This document shows positions 1-7,426 of a DNA stretch of 32,105 bases, one piece after another; the first letter of the stretch is position 1; the number at the start of each line of letters is the position of its first letter. The DNA lies in assembly GCA_934316545.1 (NCBI GenBank), contig CAKRDT010000023.1, positions 1-32,105 of the forward strand, read 5' to 3'. The position numbers and the translations under genes were made by a program. The stretch comes from an uncultured Agathobacter sp. GTDB lineage: Bacteria > Bacillota > Clostridia > Lachnospirales > Lachnospiraceae. The notes beneath the pieces were generated by a model. It did not search any database, had not been told where the DNA came from, and was given only the letters and a program-made list of their open reading frames with translations.

Positions 1-40
1 AGATTTTCGCAAATTCAATGATTTTGTCTAAAATCGTGTT

Positions 41-109
41 CAGCGTAGAAGCCCGCCACCGGGTCAGCCCAGCCGGGACACGCCGCCACAGGAGTTTCGC
101 AATCGCCTA
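41..109 (-). repeat. GC-rich dispersed repeat, copy 1
   Basis: This 69-bp GC-rich block is the reverse complement of positions 32012-32080 with four mismatches (65/69 by eye). It is far richer in G+C than its flanks. It contains short self-complementary pieces such as CCCG-CCAC-CGGG. It lies just upstream of the lipoprotein gene and ends about 35 bp before that gene's start codon. Read on the minus strand, one frame is open through the block in both copies. Two of the four differences are silent in that frame, which is too few to prove coding. Its function is unknown; a dispersed intergenic repeat is the simplest reading. Confidence 0.8.
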
Positions 110-144
110 TATATTCTGTAAGTTGAGAAAAGGAGATAAAAAAG

Positions 145-537
145 ATGAAGAAATTCAAAGTTATGGTGATGTGCGGTCTGTTGATTGGATGCGTGGGTAT
201 GTTTGCGGCATGCGGTGCCAATGACAAGAAGACAGATAATACACAGAACAATGCGGTTACGGATACGATGGACAATGGTGCGAATAATGGCACGAACACC
301 GACAATGGTACAAACGAAAGCAGCATGGACAAAAACAACACCAACAAAAACGACACCAATAAAAACAACACGGATAAGAACAACACAAATGGAAGTAACG
401 TGAAAAACGATGTAGAGAATCTTGGTGAAGATGTTGTAGATGGCGTGGAAGATGCCGGAGACGCAATTGCGGATGGCGTGGATGATGTTGTGGACGGCAA
501 TCAGAATACCGGAAATCATAATGGAGCAGGCAATTGA
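145..537 (+). CDS. Asn/Asp/Thr-rich small lipoprotein
   Basis: A 130-residue predicted lipoprotein. The N-terminus has Lys2-Lys3, a hydrophobic stretch and a lipobox FAAC with the acylated Cys at residue 23, so the mature protein should sit on the outer face of the membrane. The rest is low-complexity: an Asn/Thr/Asp/Lys tract with repeated KNNT/KNDT-type tetrads (about residues 60-85), then an acidic segment of repeated VxDGVEDA/VDDVVDG type (about 90-118). No enzymatic domain is visible. The start has an AAAGGAG site 7-8 nt upstream. The stop TGA overlaps the TTG start of the PAP2 gene, so the two are probably translationally coupled. It may be a wall-spanning or spacer lipoprotein; the function is not recognisable. 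Confidence 0.85.
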   Translation: MKKFKVMVMCGLLIGCVGMFAACGANDKKTDNTQNNAVTDTMDNGANNGTNTDNGTNESSMDKNNTNKNDTNKNNTDKNNTNGSNVKNDVENLGEDVVDGVEDAGDAIADGVDDVVDGNQNTGNHNGAGN

Positions 538-1031
538 CGAAAGAGACTTATAATAAGATGACTCAGCCGTTTCGGGAGCAGCCGGAACGTGCTAAGTCAT
601 TACATATTGCAAATAAAATATTGACGGCAATCCTGTTTTTGGCTTATCCGATGCTGCTGATCCGGCTTTATATAGATCAATCGGATCTGCTGCTTCGGGC
701 AATCCTTGTGCCTCTAGATGGATTTATCGCAGTCACAGTGTTCCGGGCACTCGTGAACCGGAAGCGGCCGTATGAGAAGTTTGGGATTCCCCCGGTTATC
801 CCTAAGGATACGACCGGCAGGTCTTTCCCGAGCCGGCATGTTTTTTCGGCGGCAATCATTGCTTTTACCTTTTTGGCGGTGCCGGGATGCGTGGGGATCG
901 GAATGGTACTGTTGGTCTGTACCGTTTTGATTGCGTTGATACGTGTCCTTTCCGGGGTGCATTATATCAGCGATGTCGTTGCAGCTGTGATGATTGCAGC
1001 TTTGATCGCAGTACTATACACAATTTTATAA
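534..1031 (+). CDS. PAP2-family membrane phosphatase
   Basis: A 165-residue membrane protein of the PAP2 (phosphatidic acid phosphatase type 2) superfamily, which dephosphorylates lipid phosphates at the membrane. All three family motifs are visible: a KRP-type motif at about residues 77-79, PSRH at 99-102 (usual PSGH with Arg for Gly), and R137-x5-H143-x3-D147. Hydrophobic segments are at about 28-46, 54-72, 104-120 and 122-137, with another at the C-terminus. The start is a TTG whose last two bases form the upstream stop (TTGA overlap); a GGAG lies a few bases before it. An ATG at 558 is the alternative start. The substrate (undecaprenyl pyrophosphate, phosphatidate or another lipid) cannot be decided. 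Confidence 0.85.
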   Translation: MTKETYNKMTQPFREQPERAKSLHIANKILTAILFLAYPMLLIRLYIDQSDLLLRAILVPLDGFIAVTVFRALVNRKRPYEKFGIPPVIPKDTTGRSFPSRHVFSAAIIAFTFLAVPGCVGIGMVLLVCTVLIALIRVLSGVHYISDVVAAVMIAALIAVLYTIL

Positions 1032-1037
1032 AGGGCA

Positions 1038-1934
1038 TCAACCCGATGGGACAAAACCCTCCATCGCGCGGAACTGGCGCGGTGTGAGGGCATATTTTTT
1101 CTTAAAGGACCGGTTAAAATAGGACAGATTCTCAAAACCGGTTTCCCCGGCGATGGCAAGGATACTGGAATCGGATGTCGTCAGAAGGCGGGCTGCCATA
1201 GTCAGACGGTAATCTTTCAGATAGTCCGTAAATGTTGTTCCCATCGTTTCCTTGAAGTAGCGCATAAAATGGGATTCCGAGAACTGTACCTCGGAGGCAA
1301 TTTCAGCGATCGTGATTTTATCCATATAATGATTCTCAATATATTTAAGAATGATCTTCATTTTATCAAGTGCTTTACGATTGTTGTTCTTTGTCCGCCG
1401 GGTATCGCGGCAACGGTTATTTAGTATGTAGAAGAAAAAATAGAGCTGACTTTTAATGTAAAGCTCAAATCCCTTCGGTTTGGTCTTGGAAATCTCGTCA
1501 CATGCATCGATTCCCGAGATGATATCCTGATAATAAGAATCCTTTGGGGTGTATAGTGTCGGAACGCTGATCGTTCCGTGCAGCAAAGGAAGGAGGAACT
1601 CGGTTGCCGTCACGTCATTTTGGCGGGAAAGGAGCATGTTGGGATGGAAAATAATATTTTCATACTCCATGCTCTCTCCGGGTTCCTGAAAGATCGAATG
1701 AAGCTGTCCAGGCAAGATAAGTACCATACTGGGACCGCTCACGGGATACTCTTTGAAATCCACCGTCAGATTGCCGCGTCCCTTCTTGATATAGACCAGT
1801 TCCACCTCATCGTGCCAATGGAGCGGAACCATTGGAAAATCAAGAGGAATCGAGCACAAATAGGTATTGTACGGAAAGACGATATCCGCATGCGTCACAT
1901 TTTCATGATAATTTTCATATTCTAGTATATTCAT
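1038..1934 (-). CDS. AraC-family transcriptional regulator
   Basis: A 298-residue regulator. The N-terminal half resembles a cupin sensor domain (motif PLHWHDEVELVYI near residues 35-50, the usual His-rich strand of AraC sugar-sensing regulators). The last 100 residues are the double helix-turn-helix AraC DNA-binding domain, with ITIAEIASEVQFSESHFMRY as the first HTH and a second ending in FKKKYALTPRQFR. The reading frame extends upstream to a TTG at 1973, but the ATG at 1934 gives the normal domain start; neither has a strong Shine-Dalgarno. It is divergent from glgP with about 150 bp between the starts, so control of glycogen use is possible but only an inference. It is convergent with the PAP2 gene, with 6 bp between stops and no obvious terminator. 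Confidence 0.88.
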   Translation of the reverse strand: MNILEYENYHENVTHADIVFPYNTYLCSIPLDFPMVPLHWHDEVELVYIKKGRGNLTVDFKEYPVSGPSMVLILPGQLHSIFQEPGESMEYENIIFHPNMLLSRQNDVTATEFLLPLLHGTISVPTLYTPKDSYYQDIISGIDACDEISKTKPKGFELYIKSQLYFFFYILNNRCRDTRRTKNNNRKALDKMKIILKYIENHYMDKITIAEIASEVQFSESHFMRYFKETMGTTFTDYLKDYRLTMAARLLTTSDSSILAIAGETGFENLSYFNRSFKKKYALTPRQFRAMEGFVPSG

Positions 1935-2084
1935 AATGCAAGCATAACAGAAATATGCTCTTAAGTAAAGCAAAATGATAGAATAGTATTAGTTTTGGAA
2001 CGGATATGACAAGATTATAAGACGAGCAGTGCGTATACTTGAATCATACAAAGAAACGTATTTTTGTGTTGGAGGAGAACAACA

Positions 2085-4337
2085 ATGACATTATCAAAGG
2101 CTGTATCAAGAAAGTACAACAAAACAATTGAAAAATGCAGTAACGAAGAGATTTATATTGCACTGCTTGAGATGACGAAGCAGATGGCAGAAGACAAAGT
2201 AAGCAATGAAGGAAAGAAAAAATTATATTATATTTCCGCTGAGTTTTTGATCGGAAAGCTTCTTTCCAATAACCTGATCAACCTCGGTATCTATGAGCAG
2301 GTCCGCTCCGAGCTTGAGGCATCCGGCAAGAGTCTGGCAGAGATCGAGGAAATCGAGCTTGAGCCATCACTTGGTAATGGCGGACTCGGACGTCTGGCAG
2401 CATGTTTCGTTGATTCCATCGCTACACTCGGCCTCAACGGAGACGGTGTCGGACTCAATTATCACTATGGTCTGTTCAAGCAGGTATTTGACCATAATTT
2501 ACAGAAAGAAACTCCAAATCCATGGATTACCGATGAGAGCTGGCTGACAAAGACCGACATCACATATCCGGTACAGTTCGGTGGATTTACCGTACAGTCC
2601 CGTCTGTATGATATCGATGTGGTCGGATACAACAATCGCACAACAAAGCTTCGTCTTTTTGACATCGAAACCGTAGACGAGAGCATCGTTGGTGATACGA
2701 TTGATTTCAACAAAGAAGACATTGCCAAGAATCTGACATTGTTCTTATATCCGGATGATTCGGATGAGAAGGGACGCCTGCTTCGTGTTTACCAGCAGTA
2801 TTTTATGGTAAGTAATGCTGCAAGACTGATTCTTGATGAGGCAGTTGCAAAAGGATCCGACTTACATGATCTTGCGGATTATGCAACCGTACAGATCAAC
2901 GATACGCATCCTTCCATGGTAATTCCGGAATTGATTCGCCTGCTTCAGGAAAGAGGAATCCTGATTGATGAGGCAATCGATATTGTGTCTAAGGTATGTG
3001 CATATACAAACCATACAATCCTTGCAGAGGCTCTTGAAAAATGGCCGATTTACTTCCTGGAGAAGGCAGTACCTCAGCTGATGCCGATTATTCGGGAACT
3101 TGATAACCGTGTCCGCAGCAAGGTTTCGGATGAGAGTACTTATATCATCAAGGATGGTCTTGTGCATATGGCTCATATGGATATCCACTATGGATATTCG
3201 GTAAACGGTGTTGCTTATCTGCATACAGAGATTCTTAAGAACTCCGAACTTAACAACTTCTACAAGTTATATCCTGAGAAGTTTAATAATAAGACAAACG
3301 GTATCACCTTCCGCCGCTGGCTGATGGCATGTAACCCTGAACTTTCCGCACAGATCACAGAGTGGATCGGTGACGGATGGAAGAAGGATGCAAACGAATT
3401 AGAGAAGCTTGGTGCATTGGCAGATGATGATGCGGCACTGGAGAAGCTTCTGTCTGTCAAAGCAGGCAAGAAGGCTGATTTAAAGAACTATTTAAAGCAG
3501 ACACAGGGCTTTGACTTTGATGAGAATTCGATCTTTGATATTCAGGTGAAACGTCTTCACGAGTATAAGAGACAGCAGATGAATGCACTTTATGTCATTC
3601 ATAAATATTTTGAGATTAAGTCCGGCAAAAAGCCGACCACACCGATCACGGTATTCTTCGGTGCAAAGGCAGCTCCGGCATACATTATCGCAAAGGATAT
3701 CATTCATCTGATCCTCTGCCTGCAGCAGATCATCAACAATGATCCGGAAGTAAGCCCATACCTGAAAGTATTTATGGTGGAAAACTATAATGTAACCATG
3801 GCAGAGAAGATGATTCCGGCATGTGATATCTCTGAGCAGATTTCCCTTGCTTCGAAGGAGGCATCCGGAACCGGTAATATGAAGTTCATGTTAAACGGAG
3901 CAATCACACTCGGAACAATGGACGGAGCGAATGTCGAGATCGCAGAACTGGTAGGTAAAGATAACATTTTCACATTCGGTGAAGATTCGCAGACGGTCAT
4001 CGATCGATATGCAAGAGGTGACTATAGTTCAAGAAGCTACTACGAGAGCAATGAGGACTTAAAGAGAGCCGTTGATTTCATTGTCAGCGACACTGTTAAG
4101 GCTGTCGGATGTAGCGAAAATCTTGAACGTCTGTACAACGAACTGCTGAACAAAGACTGGTTCATGACTTTCCCGGATTTCAATGATTATGTTGAGACAA
4201 GAGAGAAAGCTTATGCAGCATATGACAATCGTAAAGCATGGGCGAAGATGATGATCGCCAACATCAGCAAGGCCGGATTCTTCTCATCCGACAGAACGAT
4301 TGCACAGTACAATGAAGACATTTGGAAACTGAACTAG
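2085..4337 (+). CDS. glgP: Glycogen/alpha-glucan phosphorylase
   Basis: A 750-residue GT35 family phosphorylase. It releases glucose-1-phosphate from the non-reducing ends of glycogen or maltodextrin in the cytoplasm using pyridoxal phosphate. The family core is intact: substrate-site [18 protein letters not shown] and NDTHPS in the N-terminal half; [27 protein letters not shown] and [14 protein letters not shown] in the C-terminal half. The PLP lysine is in GNMKF, residue 600. The length suits the shorter bacterial class. The ATG at 2085 is chosen because GGAGGAG at 2071-2077 sits 7 nt upstream; the frame runs to a TTG at 2064 that has no such site. It is monocistronic, with a perfect terminator about 45 bp downstream. 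The substrate split between glycogen and maltodextrin cannot be read from sequence. Confidence 0.97.
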   Translation: MTLSKAVSRKYNKTIEKCSNEEIYIALLEMTKQMAEDKVSNEGKKKLYYISAEFLIGKLLSNNLINLGIYEQVRSELEASGKSLAEIEEIELEPSLGNGGLGRLAACFVDSIATLGLNGDGVGLNYHYGLFKQVFDHNLQKETPNPWITDESWLTKTDITYPVQFGGFTVQSRLYDIDVVGYNNRTTKLRLFDIETVDESIVGDTIDFNKEDIAKNLTLFLYPDDSDEKGRLLRVYQQYFMVSNAARLILDEAVAKGSDLHDLADYATVQINDTHPSMVIPELIRLLQERGILIDEAIDIVSKVCAYTNHTILAEALEKWPIYFLEKAVPQLMPIIRELDNRVRSKVSDESTYIIKDGLVHMAHMDIHYGYSVNGVAYLHTEILKNSELNNFYKLYPEKFNNKTNGITFRRWLMACNPELSAQITEWIGDGWKKDANELEKLGALADDDAALEKLLSVKAGKKADLKNYLKQTQGFDFDENSIFDIQVKRLHEYKRQQMNALYVIHKYFEIKSGKKPTTPITVFFGAKAAPAYIIAKDIIHLILCLQQIINNDPEVSPYLKVFMVENYNVTMAEKMIPACDISEQISLASKEASGTGNMKFMLNGAITLGTMDGANVEIAELVGKDNIFTFGEDSQTVIDRYARGDYSSRSYYESNEDLKRAVDFIVSDTVKAVGCSENLERLYNELLNKDWFMTFPDFNDYVETREKAYAAYDNRKAWAKMMIANISKAGFFSSDRTIAQYNEDIWKLN

Positions 4338-4381
4338 TTTCTTGATGTATATAGAGGGAGAGTATTTTTTATAACAGAAAG

Positions 4382-4418
4382 AAGCACAAAAGCGATGATT
4401 CGCTTTTGTGCTTTTTTT
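4382..4418 (+). terminator. Rho-independent terminator of glgP
   Basis: A perfect 12-bp stem AGCACAAAAGCG / CGCTTTTGTGCT with the 6-nt loop ATGATT, followed by a run of seven T. It lies 45 bp after the glgP stop. Confidence 0.95.
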
Positions 4419-4634
4419 GTCCTTTGAAACGGAATTGGTTATGACCGTTAAAACGGATGTTTTGATGAAAAAAAGAGCTGTAAACAGAGTGAATTCGTCG
4501 AATTAACTGATAATTATTAAAATAGTATAAAAATGATAACAAAAATATGCAAAAAACAACAAACAGATACCGTTACTATTGGGCAGAAAGCCGGTATAAT
4601 ACAATCTATCGAGAGAAGAAACAAAGGGGGAAAA

Positions 4635-4724
4635 ATGGTGGGAAAGAAAAACCGTTCACAGACTGTCCATGCGCCGGGCAGAAAAATGGCGGTAAAAATC
4701 AGTTGTGGTATTTTACAAAAATAA
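4635..4724 (+). CDS. Possible 29-residue basic peptide
   Basis: A short frame starting MVGKKNRSQTVHAPGRKM and rich in Lys/Arg. An AAAGGGGG ribosome-binding-like run ends 4 nt before the ATG, which is closer than ideal. It lies between a TATAAT box and a hairpin terminator, so it could be a real small protein. There is no recognisable family, and chance cannot be excluded at this length. Confidence 0.25.
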   Translation: MVGKKNRSQTVHAPGRKMAVKISCGILQK

Positions 4725-4759
4725 ATTAGAGGATTCATCAAATTTGTGGAGGGGAGTAG

Positions 4760-4793
4760 GCACTGTCATACAAAATTGTGTGGCAGTGCTTTT
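4760..4793 (+). terminator. Hairpin terminator upstream of the TA operon
   Basis: A 12-bp stem with G-U type pairs (GCACTGTCATAC with GTGTGGCAGTGC), 6-nt loop AAAATT, then TTTT. It closes the candidate small transcript and insulates the toxin-antitoxin promoter that begins about 60 bp later. Confidence 0.7.
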
Positions 4794-4837
4794 CCTATGC
4801 AATCATCTGAATAATTTATGAAAGTTTATCATACATT

Positions 4838-4878
4838 AAAGTGTACGCAATTGACAAAATGTACACTTTTGCTATAAT
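4838..4878 (+). promoter_or_regulatory. TA operon promoter with overlapping operator dyad
   Basis: The promoter has TTGACA at 4851-4856, a 16-bp spacer and TATAAT at 4873-4878. A perfect 9-bp inverted repeat AAAGTGTAC (4838-4846) / GTACACTTT (4861-4869) brackets the -35 and enters the spacer. A protein bound to the dyad would block RNA polymerase. Such dyads are typical of autoregulated toxin-antitoxin operons, so the likely ligand is the adjacent antitoxin (inference). Confidence 0.85.
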
Positions 4879-4904
4879 GGAGGCATATAAAGGAGATGAT
4901 TGAC

Positions 4905-5330
4905 ATGTTAATGGAACAAGCTACTACTGTAAGGAAAGAATGGAGCGCTGTGTGTGACAGTGTGATTCATAATAAACCCAAATTTATAAAAAGAACACGT
5001 GACAAAATGTGGCTTTCTAACCTGGAAACAATGTCGGAGATTTTGTCTGCATATCGGTTTACTGCAAATGGGTACAGGGAAGATGATGGATCTGTGACAT
5101 TATCATTAAATGAAATTGATCTTGTTGAAAATGGAAAAGATGAGAATGAGGCGCGTTTGAATATGGGCGAGGCAATTCTTGACTATGCAGGTGAATATTA
5201 TGCGGAGTACGAATTGTATTCAAGAAGTCCGAATCGGAAAGCACATATTCCATATATCTTTAAGGCATTAATTATGGACGATGCAGAAAAAATAGGAGAG
5301 AATATTGTATGCCGCGTTGGAAAGAACTAA
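4905..5330 (+). CDS. Antitoxin, apparent Phd/YefM-HicB hybrid
   Basis: A 141-residue acidic protein, first gene of a two-gene operon. Residues 4-50 resemble the Phd/YefM DNA-binding fold: a helix with VRKEWSAVCDSV, then a beta pair KFIKRTRDKMWLSNLE, matching the family pattern of a short helix followed by an 'ItRrg-pvavLis' strand pair. Residues 55-110 resemble the HicB partial RNase H fold: GYREDDGSVTLSLNEIDLVE, then the helical GKDENEARLNMGEAILDYAG, as in the HicB 'DLPGC-GdTleEA' region. The ATG at 4905 is chosen because AGGAG at 4891-4895 lies 9 nt upstream; ATGs at 4896 and 4911 are alternatives. It overlaps the toxin gene by 22 nt. The domain calls are by eye, with no profile search behind them. 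Confidence 0.7.
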   Translation: MLMEQATTVRKEWSAVCDSVIHNKPKFIKRTRDKMWLSNLETMSEILSAYRFTANGYREDDGSVTLSLNEIDLVENGKDENEARLNMGEAILDYAGEYYAEYELYSRSPNRKAHIPYIFKALIMDDAEKIGENIVCRVGKN

Positions 5331-5527
5331 AGAGATTTTGTGAGAGAGACGGCTGGGAATTATATAAAGACACGGATCACTATTTTTTTCGGAAAATCGA
5401 TTCAAATGGAAATTTGAGAAGAACCAAGGTCTCAAAAGGATCAGGAGAAATCCATCCTGCTATGTGGCGTGAAATTCTAAAGAAACAGTTACAGGTATCA
5501 CAAGAATACTTCAATAAAATGATTTAA
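5309..5527 (+). CDS. HicA-like mRNA interferase toxin
   Basis: A 72-residue basic protein with the size and pattern of HicA/YcfA toxins, which bind RNA through a double-stranded-RNA-binding-like fold and cleave mRNA. The visible pattern is an N-terminal helix (RWKELKRFCERDGW), a strand ending in DTDHYFFRK with His24 at the position of the HicA catalytic His, and a C-terminal helix (PAMWREILKKQ) where HicA has its 'GTLRSILKQ' helix. The usual GSHH motif is replaced by DTDH, so it is a divergent member. ATG at 5309 has AGGAG 10 nt upstream and lies inside the antitoxin gene. A hairpin terminator overlaps its stop. A plain type II toxin is the best reading. Confidence 0.65.
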   Translation: MPRWKELKRFCERDGWELYKDTDHYFFRKIDSNGNLRRTKVSKGSGEIHPAMWREILKKQLQVSQEYFNKMI

Positions 5528-5555
5528 AGGGAGGTGGCTTGCTATCTCCCTTTTT
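5526..5555 (+). terminator. Terminator of the TA operon
   Basis: Stem AAAGGGAGGTGGC / GCTATCTCCCTTT closes with G-U pairs around a tiny CTTG loop and runs into T residues. It starts within the toxin stop codon, so nothing downstream belongs to this operon. Confidence 0.8.
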
Positions 5556-5872
5556 GGAATCGTTCATATGCTTCAGGAGGAATCTCCCTTGAATTTTCGT
5601 AAGGATCTTCGCAGCAGCAATAACGAAATCACAATCGCCAGATAATCAGAATTTAGCGTTGCCGGAAAAGGACAATTCATTGCCTATAATCTGTTTGTGG
5701 GTAAACAAATTATAATGAGGCATATGAAAAAAGGTCAAGTTGTATCCAAAATCGGTATCCAAAATCGTATCAAATTCTTCGTGCAAATATTGTGCAGAGA
5801 GGTTATGTTGAAAACAAAGAGTTGACGAAAGCAAAGTCTGAGGGAATATACTTTGCAGATATAGGGGTGTAT
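5556..5872. other. Gap between TA operon and diguanylate cyclase gene
   Basis: No convincing gene. On the minus strand, a start-less frame of about 28 codons ends at 5543-5545 and reads RYCCCEDPYENSREIPPEAY, which may be the tail of a decayed gene but is too short to name. On the plus strand, the cyclase frame stays open from a GTG at 5792, but no ribosome binding site supports it. A 5724 ATG frame of about 30 codons is equally weak. Confidence 0.4.
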
Positions 5873-7270
5873 ATGAGAAAGATTGCAATCGTTGCCGATG
5901 GATGGCGCAGATTTATCAATTATGATTGGATCTGCGGCTGTCGAAGATATATAAGTGAACATCATCTTGACTCTGAAGTATATGTGTTTAATTCGTTCGG
6001 AAATTTCAGTAAAGACGAGAAACATAATGACGGAGAATATAACATTTTTTCGCTGCCGGATTTCAGAGAGTTTGACGGTATTATTTTGGAGATTACGAAT
6101 GTTTCCAAACGAAAGAATTCCAATAGAATTATTGAACTGATTAAGAAGTCCGGGGTTCCGGCGGTGTCGCTTCTTGAGAAAGTTCCGGGGCTGTACCATG
6201 CCGGAGTGGACAATTATTCGGTGATGAAAGAACTCGTAGAGCATCTCGTTACGGAGCATGGATGCCGCAAAATCAATTATATTGGTGGCCCGCAGTATGT
6301 CAGCGAGAATCATGACCGTTTGCAGGCTTATATAGATGTTCTGCAAAGACATGGAATTCTTGTGGAACAGGATCGTATTCTGCATCGTGACTATGAGGTT
6401 ATGACAGGCGCATGGGCTTTTGACCGTTTTTTGGAAATGGGGCAGAATATCGATGCCGTTCAAACGCAGGAAGAAGCGTATATCACGGAGGGATATCCGG
6501 ATGATATGACGTTGCTCTTTGCGCATAAGGATGGTGATGTTTCGGGGAATATCAAGAAGAATGCCAACGAACTGCTCCCGGCTATGTGGGATAAGAAAGA
6601 GGATGGATTTCATCTGTTTCTGCCGATTCATTTTCGTGAGCGTGAGGTGGGATATCTGGTACTTGGTAATTGCGACTATATGCTGGACAATCAGTTCGTT
6701 TTTGACTCTCTGAGTGCATTTTCTGAGGCACTTGAATATCTGCATGGCAAGATTGTGCTCCGACGCGCAAACAATAAACTGTCAAAGCTCTATATTCTGG
6801 ATTCGCTGACGGGACTATATAACCGGATGGCCTACACGGAACTGGCAGAGCCTTTGTATGAAAAGTGCAAAGAGAAGAACATTCCGCTTACGATTATGTT
6901 TATTGATGCGGATCATTTGAAATATATCAATGATGAATTTGGACATGATATGGGGAATATTGCGATTAGAGCTATCGCGGAGGCAATCCGCGCATGCTGT
7001 CCTTCCAATGGGGTTGCGATGCGTTATGGTGGCGATGAGTTTGTGGCGATTCTTCCTGATTGTGATGCGGACAAGGCAGGACAGCTGAATGACGATTTTC
7101 CAAAGGTGTTAAGCCGGGGCGCACAAAATTATAAGGAGGATTTTCCAATCGAAGCGAGCTTTGGCTATGCTGTGGTTTCTGACTTTTCCAAACCACTTAA
7201 CGATTATATCAATGAGGCGGATGAAAAAATGTATGCGCAAAAGAAGGCTCGCAGAGCGGAGCGGCAGTAA
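5873..7270 (+). CDS. Diguanylate cyclase with LacI-type sensor domain
   Basis: A 465-residue cytoplasmic protein. Residues 1 to about 180 resemble the first lobe of a LacI/GalR periplasmic-binding-protein fold (MRKIAIVADGWRRFINYDW; GVDNYSVMKELVEHLV; YIGGPQYVSENHDRLQAY). Residues about 185-300 form a linker or GAF-like region, and about 305-460 are a GGDEF domain making cyclic di-GMP from GTP. The catalytic GGDEF is at 386-390, preceded by DSLTGLYNR and FIDADHLKYINDEFGHDMGN. The product-inhibition I-site RxxD upstream of GGDEF is replaced by CPSN, so feedback control is probably lost. The second sugar-binding lobe seems absent after FDRFLEMGQ. There is no signal peptide or membrane segment. 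ATG at 5873 has AGGGG upstream. A terminator follows the gene. Confidence 0.85.
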   Translation: MRKIAIVADGWRRFINYDWICGCRRYISEHHLDSEVYVFNSFGNFSKDEKHNDGEYNIFSLPDFREFDGIILEITNVSKRKNSNRIIELIKKSGVPAVSLLEKVPGLYHAGVDNYSVMKELVEHLVTEHGCRKINYIGGPQYVSENHDRLQAYIDVLQRHGILVEQDRILHRDYEVMTGAWAFDRFLEMGQNIDAVQTQEEAYITEGYPDDMTLLFAHKDGDVSGNIKKNANELLPAMWDKKEDGFHLFLPIHFREREVGYLVLGNCDYMLDNQFVFDSLSAFSEALEYLHGKIVLRRANNKLSKLYILDSLTGLYNRMAYTELAEPLYEKCKEKNIPLTIMFIDADHLKYINDEFGHDMGNIAIRAIAEAIRACCPSNGVAMRYGGDEFVAILPDCDADKAGQLNDDFPKVLSRGAQNYKEDFPIEASFGYAVVSDFSKPLNDYINEADEKMYAQKKARRAERQ

Positions 7271-7325
7271 TCGGATGCGCACATGGAGGAAAGTCCGGTA
7301 TCGACAGATTTATGAAATAAGACGG

Positions 7326-7357
7326 CATCTCCCGATTTTTCGGGGGATGTTTTTTTT
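7326..7357 (+). terminator. Terminator after the diguanylate cyclase
   Basis: Stem CATCTCCCG / CGGGGGATG with loop ATTTTT and eight T. It lies 55 bp after the stop. Confidence 0.92.
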
Positions 7358-7426
7358 GAACGGATATGGTAAGATAGGAGTACAGTAATTTTAGACAGGT
7401 TGACGTTTCCGGAAAGAGAGTAAAAA

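Larger units (their letters stand above)
4595..4793 (+). ncRNA. Candidate small transcript between glgP and the TA operon
   Basis: A TATAAT at 4595-4600 (weak -35 only) is followed about 160 bp later by a terminator-like hairpin: stem GCACTGTCATAC / GTGTGGCAGTGC at 4760-4789, loop AAAATT, then TTTT. No large gene lies between. The unit would give a transcript of roughly 185 nt, either a small RNA or the messenger for the 29-codon frame listed separately. No known RNA family is recognised. Apart from this, the 4338-4837 stretch shows nothing more than AT-rich sequence. Confidence 0.3.

Noticed and set aside
5543..5633. Tail of a decayed minus-strand gene (RYCCCEDPYENSREIPP)
   Set aside because: Only about 28 codons without a start, and no longer matching frame upstream; too short to call a pseudogene.
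5735..6745. 336-codon minus-strand open frame
   Set aside because: It lies antisense to the clear diguanylate cyclase gene, has no ribosome site, and its translation shows no family features. It is a shadow frame.
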